Below are positions 52,495 to 60,199 of a stretch of 64,000 nt of DNA, in pieces. The stretch is from Luteolibacter sp. LG18. Its GTDB lineage: Bacteria; Verrucomicrobiota; Verrucomicrobiia; Verrucomicrobiales; Akkermansiaceae. The notes beneath the pieces are model-generated. The model saw only the letters and a list, made by a program, of their open reading frames with translations. It made no database searches and was not told where the DNA came from. A program made the position numbers and the translations under genes. The stretch lies in NCBI RefSeq assembly GCF_036322585.1, contig NZ_AP024600.1, positions 4,712,001 through 4,776,000 on the forward strand. Direction: 5' to 3'. Positions within the stretch are counted from its first letter, which is position 1; the number at the start of each line of letters is the position of its first letter.

Positions 52495-53570
52495 CCGCCA
52501 CCCGCCAACGCCTCGAGGCCCTGCTGGCCCAGCGCGACGCCCTCACGCCATGGGTCGGGGAGTTCGACGAAGCCGCCCTGACCGGCCTGCTGGAAACCCA
52601 GCTCGGCTCCGCGGACGCGCTCGATGCCTGGGTTCCGCGTGGCGATACCCGTGGGAGAGCCGTGCCCTATTCGCCGCTGCTCCATGTGGTGAGCGGCAAC
52701 ACCCCGCACGCCGCCTTTCAATCCGTGTTCCGCGGACTCCTCGTAGGTAGCCACAACCGGGTCAAGCTCCCCTCCTCCGGCCTCCCGGAGTTCGAGGCCT
52801 GGGTCCCCACCCTACCGCCGGTGCTGCGTGATCTCATCGAGATCCGCCACGACCTGCCGGACGAGTGGCTCGCCAGTGAAGCCGCCGTGGTCTTCGGCAG
52901 CGCCTCCACCCTGGCCACCTTCCGCGAACTGCTGTCGTCCGGCACACCGCTGATCGATCACGGCCCGAAATTGAGCATCGGCGTGGTGTTCGAACCGGAC
53001 CGGGAAGCCGCCGATCTCGCGGCGCGTGACATCCTCGCTTACGAGCAACGCGGCTGCCTCTCCATCCAAGCCCTCTACGTCGCCGGAGGACCGATCGCGG
53101 CGGGACGTTTTGCCGCCGAACTGGCAGGGGCCATGGCGCGCCACCGTGAAGCGCACGGGCGGGAGTCACTCAGCCTCTCGGAAAGCGGAGCCATTTCGAA
53201 CAGCCGCGAACTGCTGCGTTTCCGCTTCGCCAATGGCGACGACGTGGCGCTGTGGGAAAGCGAGGGCGACACGAGCTGGACGGTGGTCTATCAGGCCGAT
53301 CCGACGCTCGCGCCCGGTCCGCTCAATGGCTTCGTCACCGTGCACCCCCTGCCTCCGGCCGGACGCTTGCACGAGGCGCTGGGCCCGGAAACCGCCCACC
53401 TTTCCACGGTGGCGATCCACCCCTACACCGACGCGCTGGCCGACCGGTTGGAACCGCTCTCGGCCCCACGCGTCTGCCCGCTCGGCCAATCCCAGCAACC
53501 GCCCTTCTTCTGGCACCACGACGGCCGCATGCCACTGGCCGATCTGGTCCGCTGGCGCGACCGCGCCTAA
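52491..53570 (+). CDS. LuxC-like acyl-CoA/acyl-protein reductase
   Basis: A 359-residue aldehyde-dehydrogenase-fold reductase of the LuxC family that reduces activated acyl groups to aldehydes with NADPH. C189 in YEQRGCLSIQALYV is the likely acyl-thioester nucleophile; VVSGNTPHAAFQSVFRGLLV and VVFGSASTLATF are family segments. The start overlaps the LuxE-like gene (ATGA at 52491). With LuxE it could make a fatty aldehyde for a product other than light, as in many non-luminous bacteria. Fourteen bases on, an IF-1-like gene begins. Confidence 0.87.
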   Translation: MTATRQRLEALLAQRDALTPWVGEFDEAALTGLLETQLGSADALDAWVPRGDTRGRAVPYSPLLHVVSGNTPHAAFQSVFRGLLVGSHNRVKLPSSGLPEFEAWVPTLPPVLRDLIEIRHDLPDEWLASEAAVVFGSASTLATFRELLSSGTPLIDHGPKLSIGVVFEPDREAADLAARDILAYEQRGCLSIQALYVAGGPIAAGRFAAELAGAMARHREAHGRESLSLSESGAISNSRELLRFRFANGDDVALWESEGDTSWTVVYQADPTLAPGPLNGFVTVHPLPPAGRLHEALGPETAHLSTVAIHPYTDALADRLEPLSAPRVCPLGQSQQPPFFWHHDGRMPLADLVRWRDRA

Positions 53571-53584
53571 TCCCCTTTCCCATC

Positions 53585-53800
53585 ATGTTCGACGATCCAC
53601 CGGTCCGCACCACCGCCACCATCGAGAAACCGCTCGATTCCAACCTCTACCACGCGGCGCTTCCCAACGGGAAGATCGTCATCGCCCACCTTTCGAAGGC
53701 GTTGCTTGAAGCCCACGCCGTGTTCGAAGCGGGCCAGCAGGTCCATCTGGAACTGACTCCCTACGATTTCGACACCGCCCGCATCATGGGCCTCGCCTGA
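53585..53800 (+). CDS. Translation initiation factor IF-1-like protein
   Basis: A 71-residue S1/OB-fold protein close to IF-1 in length and plan: LPNGKIVIAHLS, EAGQQVHLELTPYDFDTARI correspond to the IF-1 strands with the LxPYD signature. The basic loop that in IF-1 (GKMRMNFIRI) reaches the 16S decoding site is replaced by SKALLEAHAVF, and the C-terminal basic tail is absent. It follows luxC by 14 bases. It could be the cell's only infA or a paralogue with another role; the altered loop makes the second more likely. No gene symbol is given. Confidence 0.75.
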   Translation: MFDDPPVRTTATIEKPLDSNLYHAALPNGKIVIAHLSKALLEAHAVFEAGQQVHLELTPYDFDTARIMGLA

Positions 53801-53806
53801 GGCTCC

Positions 53807-53917
53807 GGGCCGCTCCTCGTAAAAATGAAGCGGCCCGACCGATCCTCCCCGGGAAAAACCCAAAAACCCAAGGGATCCTCAGTCGGGCCGCCTGCTTTTG
53901 TCGCGACGCGCGCGTCG
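53807..53917. terminator. Nested hairpins in the 251-base gap between convergent genes
   Basis: GGGCCGCT (53807-53814) pairs perfectly with AGCGGCCC (53829-53836). The same AGCGGCCC plus GACCGATCC can instead pair with GGATCC...GTCGGGCCG downstream (about 53874-53890). A 14-base perfect palindrome CGACGCGCGCGTCG lies at 53904-53917, flanked by TTTTG and CAAAA. This fits a compound, bidirectional terminator for the luxE-luxC-IF1 operon and the opposing gene. No gene is seen in 53801-54051. Confidence 0.5.
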
Positions 53918-54051
53918 TAAGCAAAACCCTCGATTTCGGTCAAGACTTTCCGGTGACTTTTTTCATTTTCTGAAGTCAGCCACCTCAGCCCCTCACCTAA
54001 GGAACGGTTCCCGGCAGGATTCTTGTCTGAAAAACGCCCGCTTCCCGGGAA

Positions 54052-55662
54052 TCAGTTCCGCTCGCGGATCGCCTTCATGGAGCGCTCCATGATCACCTTC
54101 AGCTCGGGATCGGCGGTTTCCGCCAAGGCCGCGATCGGCGCGAGCGACTTGGACGTTCCCACCCGCCCGAGCAAGCGCACGGCGGATTGACGCTGCGAGG
54201 GCTTTGCCTCGGGGAGGCGCTTGAGGATCAGGGGCTCGATGTCAGGCCCGAGGTCACCATAGAGCGATTCCCAGGCGGTGGCATCGTTCACCCACAATTC
54301 GTCGACCACGGGCGCGATCGACACCACCTTCCGGGACACGAGGAAAGCCACCAGCTCACGTGACGGCTCGACGCGCGCGGCATGCACCCGCTTCAGTCCG
54401 GCCTCCATCACCTCGGTCGCCTTCGACTGCCCGGGCGGGGACCAGACCGACAAGGCTCGGGCCAAATTGCCGAGCAACGCGGCGTCCGCGTCCTTGCCAT
54501 GCTGGACGAGCAAACGGGTGATGTCCTCGCGGTAAACCTTCGGCTCCGCCTCGGCGAGGCGCTTCACCGCCTTGGAAACCCGGTCCGGATCGATGCTCTC
54601 CATCTCGCGGCGGTTGAGATCGTAGAACGCGGGATCGTTCTTGTCCTGGAGCTTCTCCAACGGACCGGAAACGAACAGGGCGTTGTCCACGTTCACCTGG
54701 ACCACATTGAGATCGCTCATGATGCGGGTGGCGTCACCATCGCGGCCCAGCCTGCCCACGACCTCCGCCACCTTCTCGACGGGACCGGTCAGCGGGGACA
54801 GCACCATGAGCCATTCGTCGGTGCCACGGGCGTACATCGTGGAACGGGCGATATCGGCGCCGGTTCCACGCACCAGGTAATCACGCACCAGCATCTGGTT
54901 GCTTTCGCGCAAGTTCCGCAACCACACGCCGATGGCCCGGGTCCCATTGCCCGCGGCGGCCAGCCTGGCGTTTTCCTCGACAAGCGGCGTGAGTTCGATG
55001 CGGGCGGTCGACTCGGGAGTCTTCGGGTCCGCCCCCTTCGCGGAATCGACCTTCGCCACCGGCGAGGACGGATTGCCGCCGAGGGGCGCGGAGGCCTCGT
55101 CAAAAACAAACGGCAGAGCCAGCAACCCGGCCAGAAACAGAAGCGACACCCCGATGGCCTTCTTGCGGCCACGGGGATTGGCATACACCAGCAGTGCGCC
55201 ACCCGCGAGACCGGCGAAGGCGGCGAGTGCGAGGCGGTTGCCGGTCGCGACTCCGTCCAACAACCCGCCATGGCGCGCTCCAAGAGCCAGAACCAAGGCG
55301 ATCGAGATCATTCCGACGACCGCAACGATGCCGGTCATCGTCCGCAGCGGGGACGGCGGCTCGAAAGAAGCATGGGACGGCTCCGGTGCATAGGCCGCCC
55401 GCTGGATCGTGGGCTCGACCGGCGGCGCGTGCGGCACCCGGGCAAACATGTCGAGGCGCGGGTCCCGCTTTTCGCCGGGATAGAACTTCTTCGCACGGAG
55501 AATGGTGTCATCATCAATGCGGAAACGGTGCTCGCACGATCCGCACTCCACGGTGCGGTCCCGCAGCTCGGCTCCGACCTTGAACCGCTGGCCACACGAG
55601 GGGCATCGGATCTGCAGGCTGTCCGGTTGTTCGTGTGGAGGAAGCATGTGTGTCATCAACAT
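54052..55662 (-). CDS. Zinc-ribbon, multi-helix membrane and HEAT-like repeat protein of unknown function
   Basis: A 536-residue protein. The start ATG 55662 has GGAG eight bases upstream; ATGs at 55656 and 55647 are alternatives. Residues about 15-50 form a zinc ribbon (CPSCGQRFKV and ECGSCEHRF) like that of the MJ0042 group. Three or so transmembrane helices follow (about 110-130, 145-165, 172-190). The C-terminal 300 residues are helical with HEAT-like repeats, ending LPEAKPSQRQSAVRLLGRVG and SLAPIAALAETADPELKVI. It probably scaffolds other proteins at the membrane. No partner is evident. Confidence 0.75.
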   Translation of the reverse strand: MLMTHMLPPHEQPDSLQIRCPSCGQRFKVGAELRDRTVECGSCEHRFRIDDDTILRAKKFYPGEKRDPRLDMFARVPHAPPVEPTIQRAAYAPEPSHASFEPPSPLRTMTGIVAVVGMISIALVLALGARHGGLLDGVATGNRLALAAFAGLAGGALLVYANPRGRKKAIGVSLLFLAGLLALPFVFDEASAPLGGNPSSPVAKVDSAKGADPKTPESTARIELTPLVEENARLAAAGNGTRAIGVWLRNLRESNQMLVRDYLVRGTGADIARSTMYARGTDEWLMVLSPLTGPVEKVAEVVGRLGRDGDATRIMSDLNVVQVNVDNALFVSGPLEKLQDKNDPAFYDLNRREMESIDPDRVSKAVKRLAEAEPKVYREDITRLLVQHGKDADAALLGNLARALSVWSPPGQSKATEVMEAGLKRVHAARVEPSRELVAFLVSRKVVSIAPVVDELWVNDATAWESLYGDLGPDIEPLILKRLPEAKPSQRQSAVRLLGRVGTSKSLAPIAALAETADPELKVIMERSMKAIRERN

Positions 55663-55685
55663 CCCCGCAACTCCGCCACTTGGCA

Positions 55686-55706
55686 ATAGCAAGCATCATT
55701 GCTTGC
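55686..55706 (+). repeat. REP-like palindrome D (variant ATAG head)
   Basis: ATAG (55686-55689), then arms GCAAGCA (55689-55695) and TGCTTGC (55700-55706) with loop TCAT. The head has A for G. It lies in the short divergent gap between the zinc-ribbon/HEAT gene and the COG1579 gene. The flank ATGGCGG..GGACCGTT (from 55711) resembles the flank of REP B. Confidence 0.5.
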
Positions 55707-55737
55707 CCGCATGGCGGCGGACCGTTAGGCATCGGGC

Positions 55738-56439
55738 ATGCTCGATGAAATCCGCGACCTGCTGGTGCTCCAGGACCGTGACAAACGCCTCCAGACCATC
55801 CAGAAGGACTTGGACAAGCTCCCGCAGGAAGAGACCCGCGCGAAGACCAAGCTTTCCGGCGACCAGGCGGCGGTGGACAAGGCGACCGAGGCGCTCCGCG
55901 CCTGCGAACTGGAGGTCAAGAAGGTGGAGCTGGATGCCGAGACACGCCGCACCACCATCAAGCGGCTGAAACTCCAACAGTTCGAAACCCGCAAGAACGA
56001 CGAATACCAGGCGCTGGGACACGAGGTGATACGCTACGAGAAGGACCTCGATGGACTGGAAACCCGCGAGTTGGAGCTGATGGAGGAAACCGACGGCCTG
56101 CGCACGGCGCTGGCCGAGGCAAACGCGGCTCTGGCGAAGACCCGCGGACTGGTCGACGCCGACCTGGCCTCCATCGCGGAACGCAAGGCCAACCTGCTGG
56201 CCGCGCGGGACGAGGTGAAGGCCGAGCGCGACCGCCTCGCGGCCGCGGGTCCGGCCAACGTGATGCCCCTCTACGAACGCCTCCTGAAGACCAAGGGCGG
56301 AGTCGCGATCGCGCCGATGCACGAGGGCCGCTGCGGCGGCTGCCACATGAAGCTGATCGCCGGCACCGTGATCAAGGTGCAGGCCGCCAAGGAAATCGCC
56401 CAGTGCGAGGACTGCGGACGCATCCTCTACGCGGATTGA
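55738..56439 (+). CDS. COG1579 coiled-coil zinc-ribbon protein
   Basis: A 233-residue protein of the COG1579 (CT398-like) family: a long N-terminal coiled coil (about 10-175) followed by a C-terminal zinc ribbon with CGGCHMKL and CEDCGRILY. Members bind nucleic acids or act near flagellar/secretion or RNA polymerase machinery in some lineages; no fixed function can be assigned. ATG 55738 is the natural start. The gene ends 13 bases before REP element E. Confidence 0.88.
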   Translation: MLDEIRDLLVLQDRDKRLQTIQKDLDKLPQEETRAKTKLSGDQAAVDKATEALRACELEVKKVELDAETRRTTIKRLKLQQFETRKNDEYQALGHEVIRYEKDLDGLETRELELMEETDGLRTALAEANAALAKTRGLVDADLASIAERKANLLAARDEVKAERDRLAAAGPANVMPLYERLLKTKGGVAIAPMHEGRCGGCHMKLIAGTVIKVQAAKEIAQCEDCGRILYAD

Positions 56440-56451
56440 GCCGCTTTGAAG

Positions 56452-56537
56452 CAAGGAGCAGGGACATTCCTGTCCCGTTCTACCTGAATCCGCACACCTG
56501 ATCGCAAAGAACGGGACAGGAATGTCCCTGCTCCTTG
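56452..56537. repeat. REP pair E: perfect 30-base inverted repeat, GGAG type
   Basis: Bases 56452-56481 are repeated exactly, in inverse, at 56508-56537, with a 26-base spacer. Each copy is itself a REP: head GGAG (56455-56458; complement of 56531-56534) followed by GGGACA-TTCC-TGTCCC. GGAG is the second head sequence known for RAYT-associated REPs. Located between convergent genes. The perfect identity of the arms suggests a recent event. Confidence 0.85.
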
Positions 56538-56543
56538 TTCCGT

Positions 56544-58562
56544 TCAATAGAACTCCTTGCGGCGCTCCTCGATCATCACCAGCCAGTTCATCATCGTCAC
56601 CGGCGGCAGGTTCGCAGGATCGGTGATGGGCTTGAGGTTCACGGTGATCTTGTCCGCGGTCAGCACGGCGCCGCTGCTCGCCTTCATGTCCAGCGGGCGG
56701 ATCGGGGTGTCCTTGTCATCCGCCGCGAGGCTGCCGACCTGACCGCCGAGCTCGATCTTCCATGGATCGACGTCGGTGCCGTAGCGACGCTCCGGGGCAT
56801 ACATCGAGGCGGCGGGAAAGTCCGTGGAGCCGCTCTTGGCGACGATGTTGAAGTCGTCCCCGATATAGAGACGCATGTTCGTCACGATGGAGAACCCCTT
56901 CGTGAAGGTGGTGAGATCGCCGCAGTTGGTGAGCACCACGCCGATGTCGTTGTCGAGACATGGGTAAGCGGGCTTCCGCACCTTCGTGCTCACGGTGTAA
57001 TCGGCGTTCACCACGATCGAATTGTTCACCGCCAGGCTATCGCCACCGAGCTTGGTGACGACGTAAGCGTTCATGAGCTGGGGCTTGATCTCCACGCAGG
57101 GCCGCGAGCCGGCCACGGTGGTGAAGGCGAAGGGAATGGTGAGGTCCGCCGCGAGCTCCGCCGCGGTGAAGGTCTTCACCACGTCGAGCCCGCTCTTCTT
57201 GTAGGTGAAGCGGAGGTTGGTGGGCGCCTGGTTGCCACCGGAGCCGGTGACACCGGTGGTGCCGAGCACCTCGGTGACGTCCAGCTTCATGGCGCACTGG
57301 AGCGCGCCGACGGAGTACTGGTTCCACGTGGTTTTCGAGATCGTGTTGGCCTCGGTGGCCAGCGCGAAGCGGTCGAAGAACTCGGTACCGCGGTTGATCG
57401 GCACGAACACGGCGCGACCGCTCTCGGACGGGAGCGAAACGGGGTAGAACTCGCCGGTGGTGCTGTTGTCCACTTCATACTGCTCGCGCAAGCCGGGGGT
57501 GAACGGGCTGTTTCCGCCGAACGACTTGCCACCGATCACCGAGTCCGAGGAAAGGGTCATCGCCCGGCGGCTGGCCAGCGCATCGAGGGTGGTGGAGCCC
57601 TCCACCTGCGCCTTGCCGGCGTAAACGCGCCCCAGGATGGACACGTTTTGCCAAGCTTCCCCGGAAGCATACTTGCCGATCGCGGTGAAGGCGTTGGCCG
57701 AGATCGAAAGCTGGGACGGGATCTCGTAGATCGAGACCACGAAGTCGCGCTCCTGGTCGATGCGGGTGCCGAAATCGTTCTGATAAAGCGTGAGCGAGAA
57801 GCCCCACCAGTTCCGCTTCGCCACGAACCAGTCACCCGGCTTGGCGTAGCCGAAGTTGATGCGCGGGTACTTGAGCTTCACGAACTGGTTGCTGGCCGCG
57901 GTGATGGAGACGTCCGCGTAGCCGTTGGCATAGGTGCCGTAGTATTTCTTCGAGGAGATGATCGGATAGAGCATGTCCCCCATCTGGGTGCTGATGTCCG
58001 AGGACGTGCCGGTGCCGGTGTCATCGGTGTTCAGCGGGGCCGGGAAACCGGTGCCGAGGCTGTGGTTCATGCCGGAGGCGGCGTAGCGGGTGATGCTCGA
58101 GGACATCCCGCTGATGGAGTAATTGTCGTCCGCCTGGATCGGGTCGAACATCGCGCCGATGTTCGTGAGCGTGGAGTCGCCGTTGTTCCCCTTGTAGGTG
58201 GTGGTGAGGTTCAGGTTCGTCGCCACGGTGGTGGCGATGGAATTGCGAGCGTTCGCCTGATCGAGCGCGTCGTTGAAAATCGTGCCCCACTGCAAGGGGG
58301 TCGAAGTGGCCGTGCTGGCCTCGTTGCCGCTCTGCATGCAGCGGATCGCACGGTTCGGCACGATGGCGACCACCGAGCGCAGGATGGCGTCCTCCTTGCT
58401 CTGGAAGTCGGTGCGGACCTGGATGTCCTTCTGGATGTCGAGCGCGCGCCCCGAGTTGCGGTAGGCGGCGGTGAGGAGCAGCGTGAGCAGCAGCCCGAAG
58501 GACAACACCACCACGTAGGAGATGTAACCGGCCGGCCGCCGGCGGATGACGGTCGTTTTCAT
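56544..58562 (-). CDS. Large prepilin-cassette protein with N-terminal hydrophobic helix (unrecognised)
   Basis: A 672-residue protein. A basic leader (MKTTVIRRRPAG) precedes a hydrophobic helix (YISYVVVLSFGLLLTLLLTAAY), like a PilX/TadE-type or atypical prepilin with no Glu at +5. A helix with DIQKDIQVRTDFQSKEDAILRSVVAI follows, and the rest is a large Gly/Thr/Asn-rich beta domain with DIGVVLTNCGDLTTFTKGF and RRYGTDVDPWKIELGGQ. No family is recognised; I compared it mentally with the Verru_Chthon cassette A and cannot confirm it. Its start overlaps the upstream prepilin gene (ATGA). Probably a large cell-surface or pseudopilus tip protein. Confidence 0.72.
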   Translation of the reverse strand: MKTTVIRRRPAGYISYVVVLSFGLLLTLLLTAAYRNSGRALDIQKDIQVRTDFQSKEDAILRSVVAIVPNRAIRCMQSGNEASTATSTPLQWGTIFNDALDQANARNSIATTVATNLNLTTTYKGNNGDSTLTNIGAMFDPIQADDNYSISGMSSSITRYAASGMNHSLGTGFPAPLNTDDTGTGTSSDISTQMGDMLYPIISSKKYYGTYANGYADVSITAASNQFVKLKYPRINFGYAKPGDWFVAKRNWWGFSLTLYQNDFGTRIDQERDFVVSIYEIPSQLSISANAFTAIGKYASGEAWQNVSILGRVYAGKAQVEGSTTLDALASRRAMTLSSDSVIGGKSFGGNSPFTPGLREQYEVDNSTTGEFYPVSLPSESGRAVFVPINRGTEFFDRFALATEANTISKTTWNQYSVGALQCAMKLDVTEVLGTTGVTGSGGNQAPTNLRFTYKKSGLDVVKTFTAAELAADLTIPFAFTTVAGSRPCVEIKPQLMNAYVVTKLGGDSLAVNNSIVVNADYTVSTKVRKPAYPCLDNDIGVVLTNCGDLTTFTKGFSIVTNMRLYIGDDFNIVAKSGSTDFPAASMYAPERRYGTDVDPWKIELGGQVGSLAADDKDTPIRPLDMKASSGAVLTADKITVNLKPITDPANLPPVTMMNWLVMIEERRKEFY

Positions 58563-59089
58563 TGCTGCATGGCTCCGGAATAGGTGAGCACCTCATCGGC
58601 AGGCCCGGTGATCCTCGTCCGGAGGATGCCGTTTTCGACGGAGAATTTCACGTCCTTGGGCCGCTTCGTGAGCGCCCATTCCGGCGTGCCGAGGATGCCG
58701 TTGGCCGGCACCACGTAGTAGTAAAGCGCGTTGCCGCTGCCGAGGTTCTGGAACGCCAGGATGCCGGCGCGGGCCGTGCCATCGGGTTGCTGGTAATTGA
58801 GCACCAGCACCGAGGCATTGGTGAGCACGGAGTTGGTGCCCGCCTTGGCGTCGGTGAGATTGTTGTGGAGGCGGTAGCGCTCGGCCTGGCCGATGATCTT
58901 GTTCATGTAGGCGCTGAGCACCGGGGCCTCCTCCACGAGGAAGCTCTGCGCGTTGTAGATCCGGAGGAAGGCGAACTGCTGGTTGGCCAGCGACAGCACC
59001 ATCGCGCCGACCGCCAGGCCGATCATCATCGCCAGCGACAACTCCATGAGCGTGTAGCCCCTTTTCCGGTCTGGACGCGGTGTCTTCAT
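58559..59089 (-). CDS. Prepilin-type cassette protein 2
   Basis: A 176-residue type IV prepilin-like protein: leader MKTPRPDRKRG, then YTLMELSLAMMIGLAVGAMVL with Glu at +5, the standard prepilin peptidase site. Downstream a helix SLANQQFAFLRIYNAQSFLVEEAPVLSAYMNKI in part and a beta C-terminal domain. Coupled on both sides by ATGA overlaps with its neighbours. It is not one of the GspG-K set in this window. Confidence 0.83.
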   Translation of the reverse strand: MKTPRPDRKRGYTLMELSLAMMIGLAVGAMVLSLANQQFAFLRIYNAQSFLVEEAPVLSAYMNKIIGQAERYRLHNNLTDAKAGTNSVLTNASVLVLNYQQPDGTARAGILAFQNLGSGNALYYYVVPANGILGTPEWALTKRPKDVKFSVENGILRTRITGPADEVLTYSGAMQQ

Positions 59090-59589
59090 TGGGCGCGGAC
59101 CACGGTGCGGGATTTCACATAGGTGTGGCCGCCGATGTTGTAGGTGAGAACGCTCTGGAGCTTCCAGACCTTCATCAAGGCCGGGTTGGTGGCCGTGGTG
59201 CCGCCTCCACCATCCGTGGAGAAGTTGTTACTATCCGGAACACGCGTGCGGTAGACCGTGCCGGTAACCGACTTGCCACCCGGAGTTTTGCCGATCTCGA
59301 CGGTGGACGAGGAGAACTGCGGCTGGGCGGGCCAGGGCGAGCTCACCGAGGTGAGCGTCTCGAAGGGCACGCGCTGGGCGTAGGCCTTCTCGTAGGTCAT
59401 GTAGGCGTCGGAAATCGTCTGCTGCATCGTCCACTGCCGCGGGGTCAGCACATTGAGGCCGAGCTTCAGCAACAGCAGGCCGAGGACGCCGAGCGTTGAA
59501 ATCGCCATCGTCGCGTCAATCAACGCCAATCCGCGCCTTCCCCGCTTGCGCCGGGCGGCCGGAATGGAGACACTGCGCGGGTGTTCCAC
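59086..59589 (-). CDS. Prepilin-type cassette protein 1 (atypical leader)
   Basis: A 167-residue protein from GTG 59589 with leader ending RRKRGRRG and helix LALIDATMAISTLGVLGLLLLKL, with Asp where prepilins usually have Glu at +5. A polar helix with WTMQQTISDAYMTYEKAYAQRV and a beta domain follow. The GTG start overlaps the GTG start of the opposite-strand gene at 59581 by nine bases. The frame is open to 60024 but there it runs antisense to that gene. Coupled to the next gene by ATGA. Confidence 0.75.
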   Translation of the reverse strand: MEHPRSVSIPAARRKRGRRGLALIDATMAISTLGVLGLLLLKLGLNVLTPRQWTMQQTISDAYMTYEKAYAQRVPFETLTSVSSPWPAQPQFSSSTVEIGKTPGGKSVTGTVYRTRVPDSNNFSTDGGGGTTATNPALMKVWKLQSVLTYNIGGHTYVKSRTVVRAQ

Positions 59590-60192
59590 CGCGTTCTCAC
59601 CCTGTTCGCCACCGTCTGGCTGCTTGCCACGGGAACCGTCCGGGCACAGGCCATCCTCGAGCCCCCCTACGGCTTGAAATGGGGAGACTCTCCGGAGAAA
59701 CTGATTTCCTGGGCTTCCCGACATTCCCTGGACGTTACCATTTCGGTGCCTGGAGATCAACCGGCATTGCGGGTGGTCAAGATCCAGGCGCGAAAGGGCT
59801 TCCTGCCCGGCACCAGCGACGCCGCGGTGGAGGGACGCTTCTTCGGCGGCCGGATGTTCGAGCTGACGGTTCATTATATCGACCCGGAGGCCTCGGCGGA
59901 TCTGATGGAAACGCGGTTCCAGCAATTGAAACAGAAACTGTCGTCGGAGCTCGGCACGCTCGTCGCCGACCAGCAGCAGCGGTCGACGGCGGATCAGTTC
60001 ACGACTCGGACCCAGGCGTATCATCGGGAGCCGGTGAAGGGATTGTTCCTGATGCTGGCATTCACCGAGATCGAGGATCTACTGAGGAAGACGAAGGATG
60101 CCCGCTACTCGGTGATCTATCGGAACGACAATCTCAGGCAGGAGCTGGAGAAACTGATGCGGGCACCGGCCGCCCCGCAGGATGGCCGGTGA
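59581..60192 (+). CDS. Secreted protein of unknown function inside the prepilin cassette
   Basis: A 203-residue exported protein from GTG 59581: signal peptide MFHRVLTLFATVWLLATGTVRA, then PPYGLKWGDSPEKLISWASRHSL, FGGRMFELTVHYIDPEASADLMETRFQQLKQ in part, ending with a charged helix. It stands on the strand opposite to the six cassette genes, dividing them into two groups of three. Its start overlaps that of the prepilin gene. The family was not recognised. Confidence 0.75.
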   Translation: MFHRVLTLFATVWLLATGTVRAQAILEPPYGLKWGDSPEKLISWASRHSLDVTISVPGDQPALRVVKIQARKGFLPGTSDAAVEGRFFGGRMFELTVHYIDPEASADLMETRFQQLKQKLSSELGTLVADQQQRSTADQFTTRTQAYHREPVKGLFLMLAFTEIEDLLRKTKDARYSVIYRNDNLRQELEKLMRAPAAPQDGR

Positions 60193-60199
60193 GGCGGAA

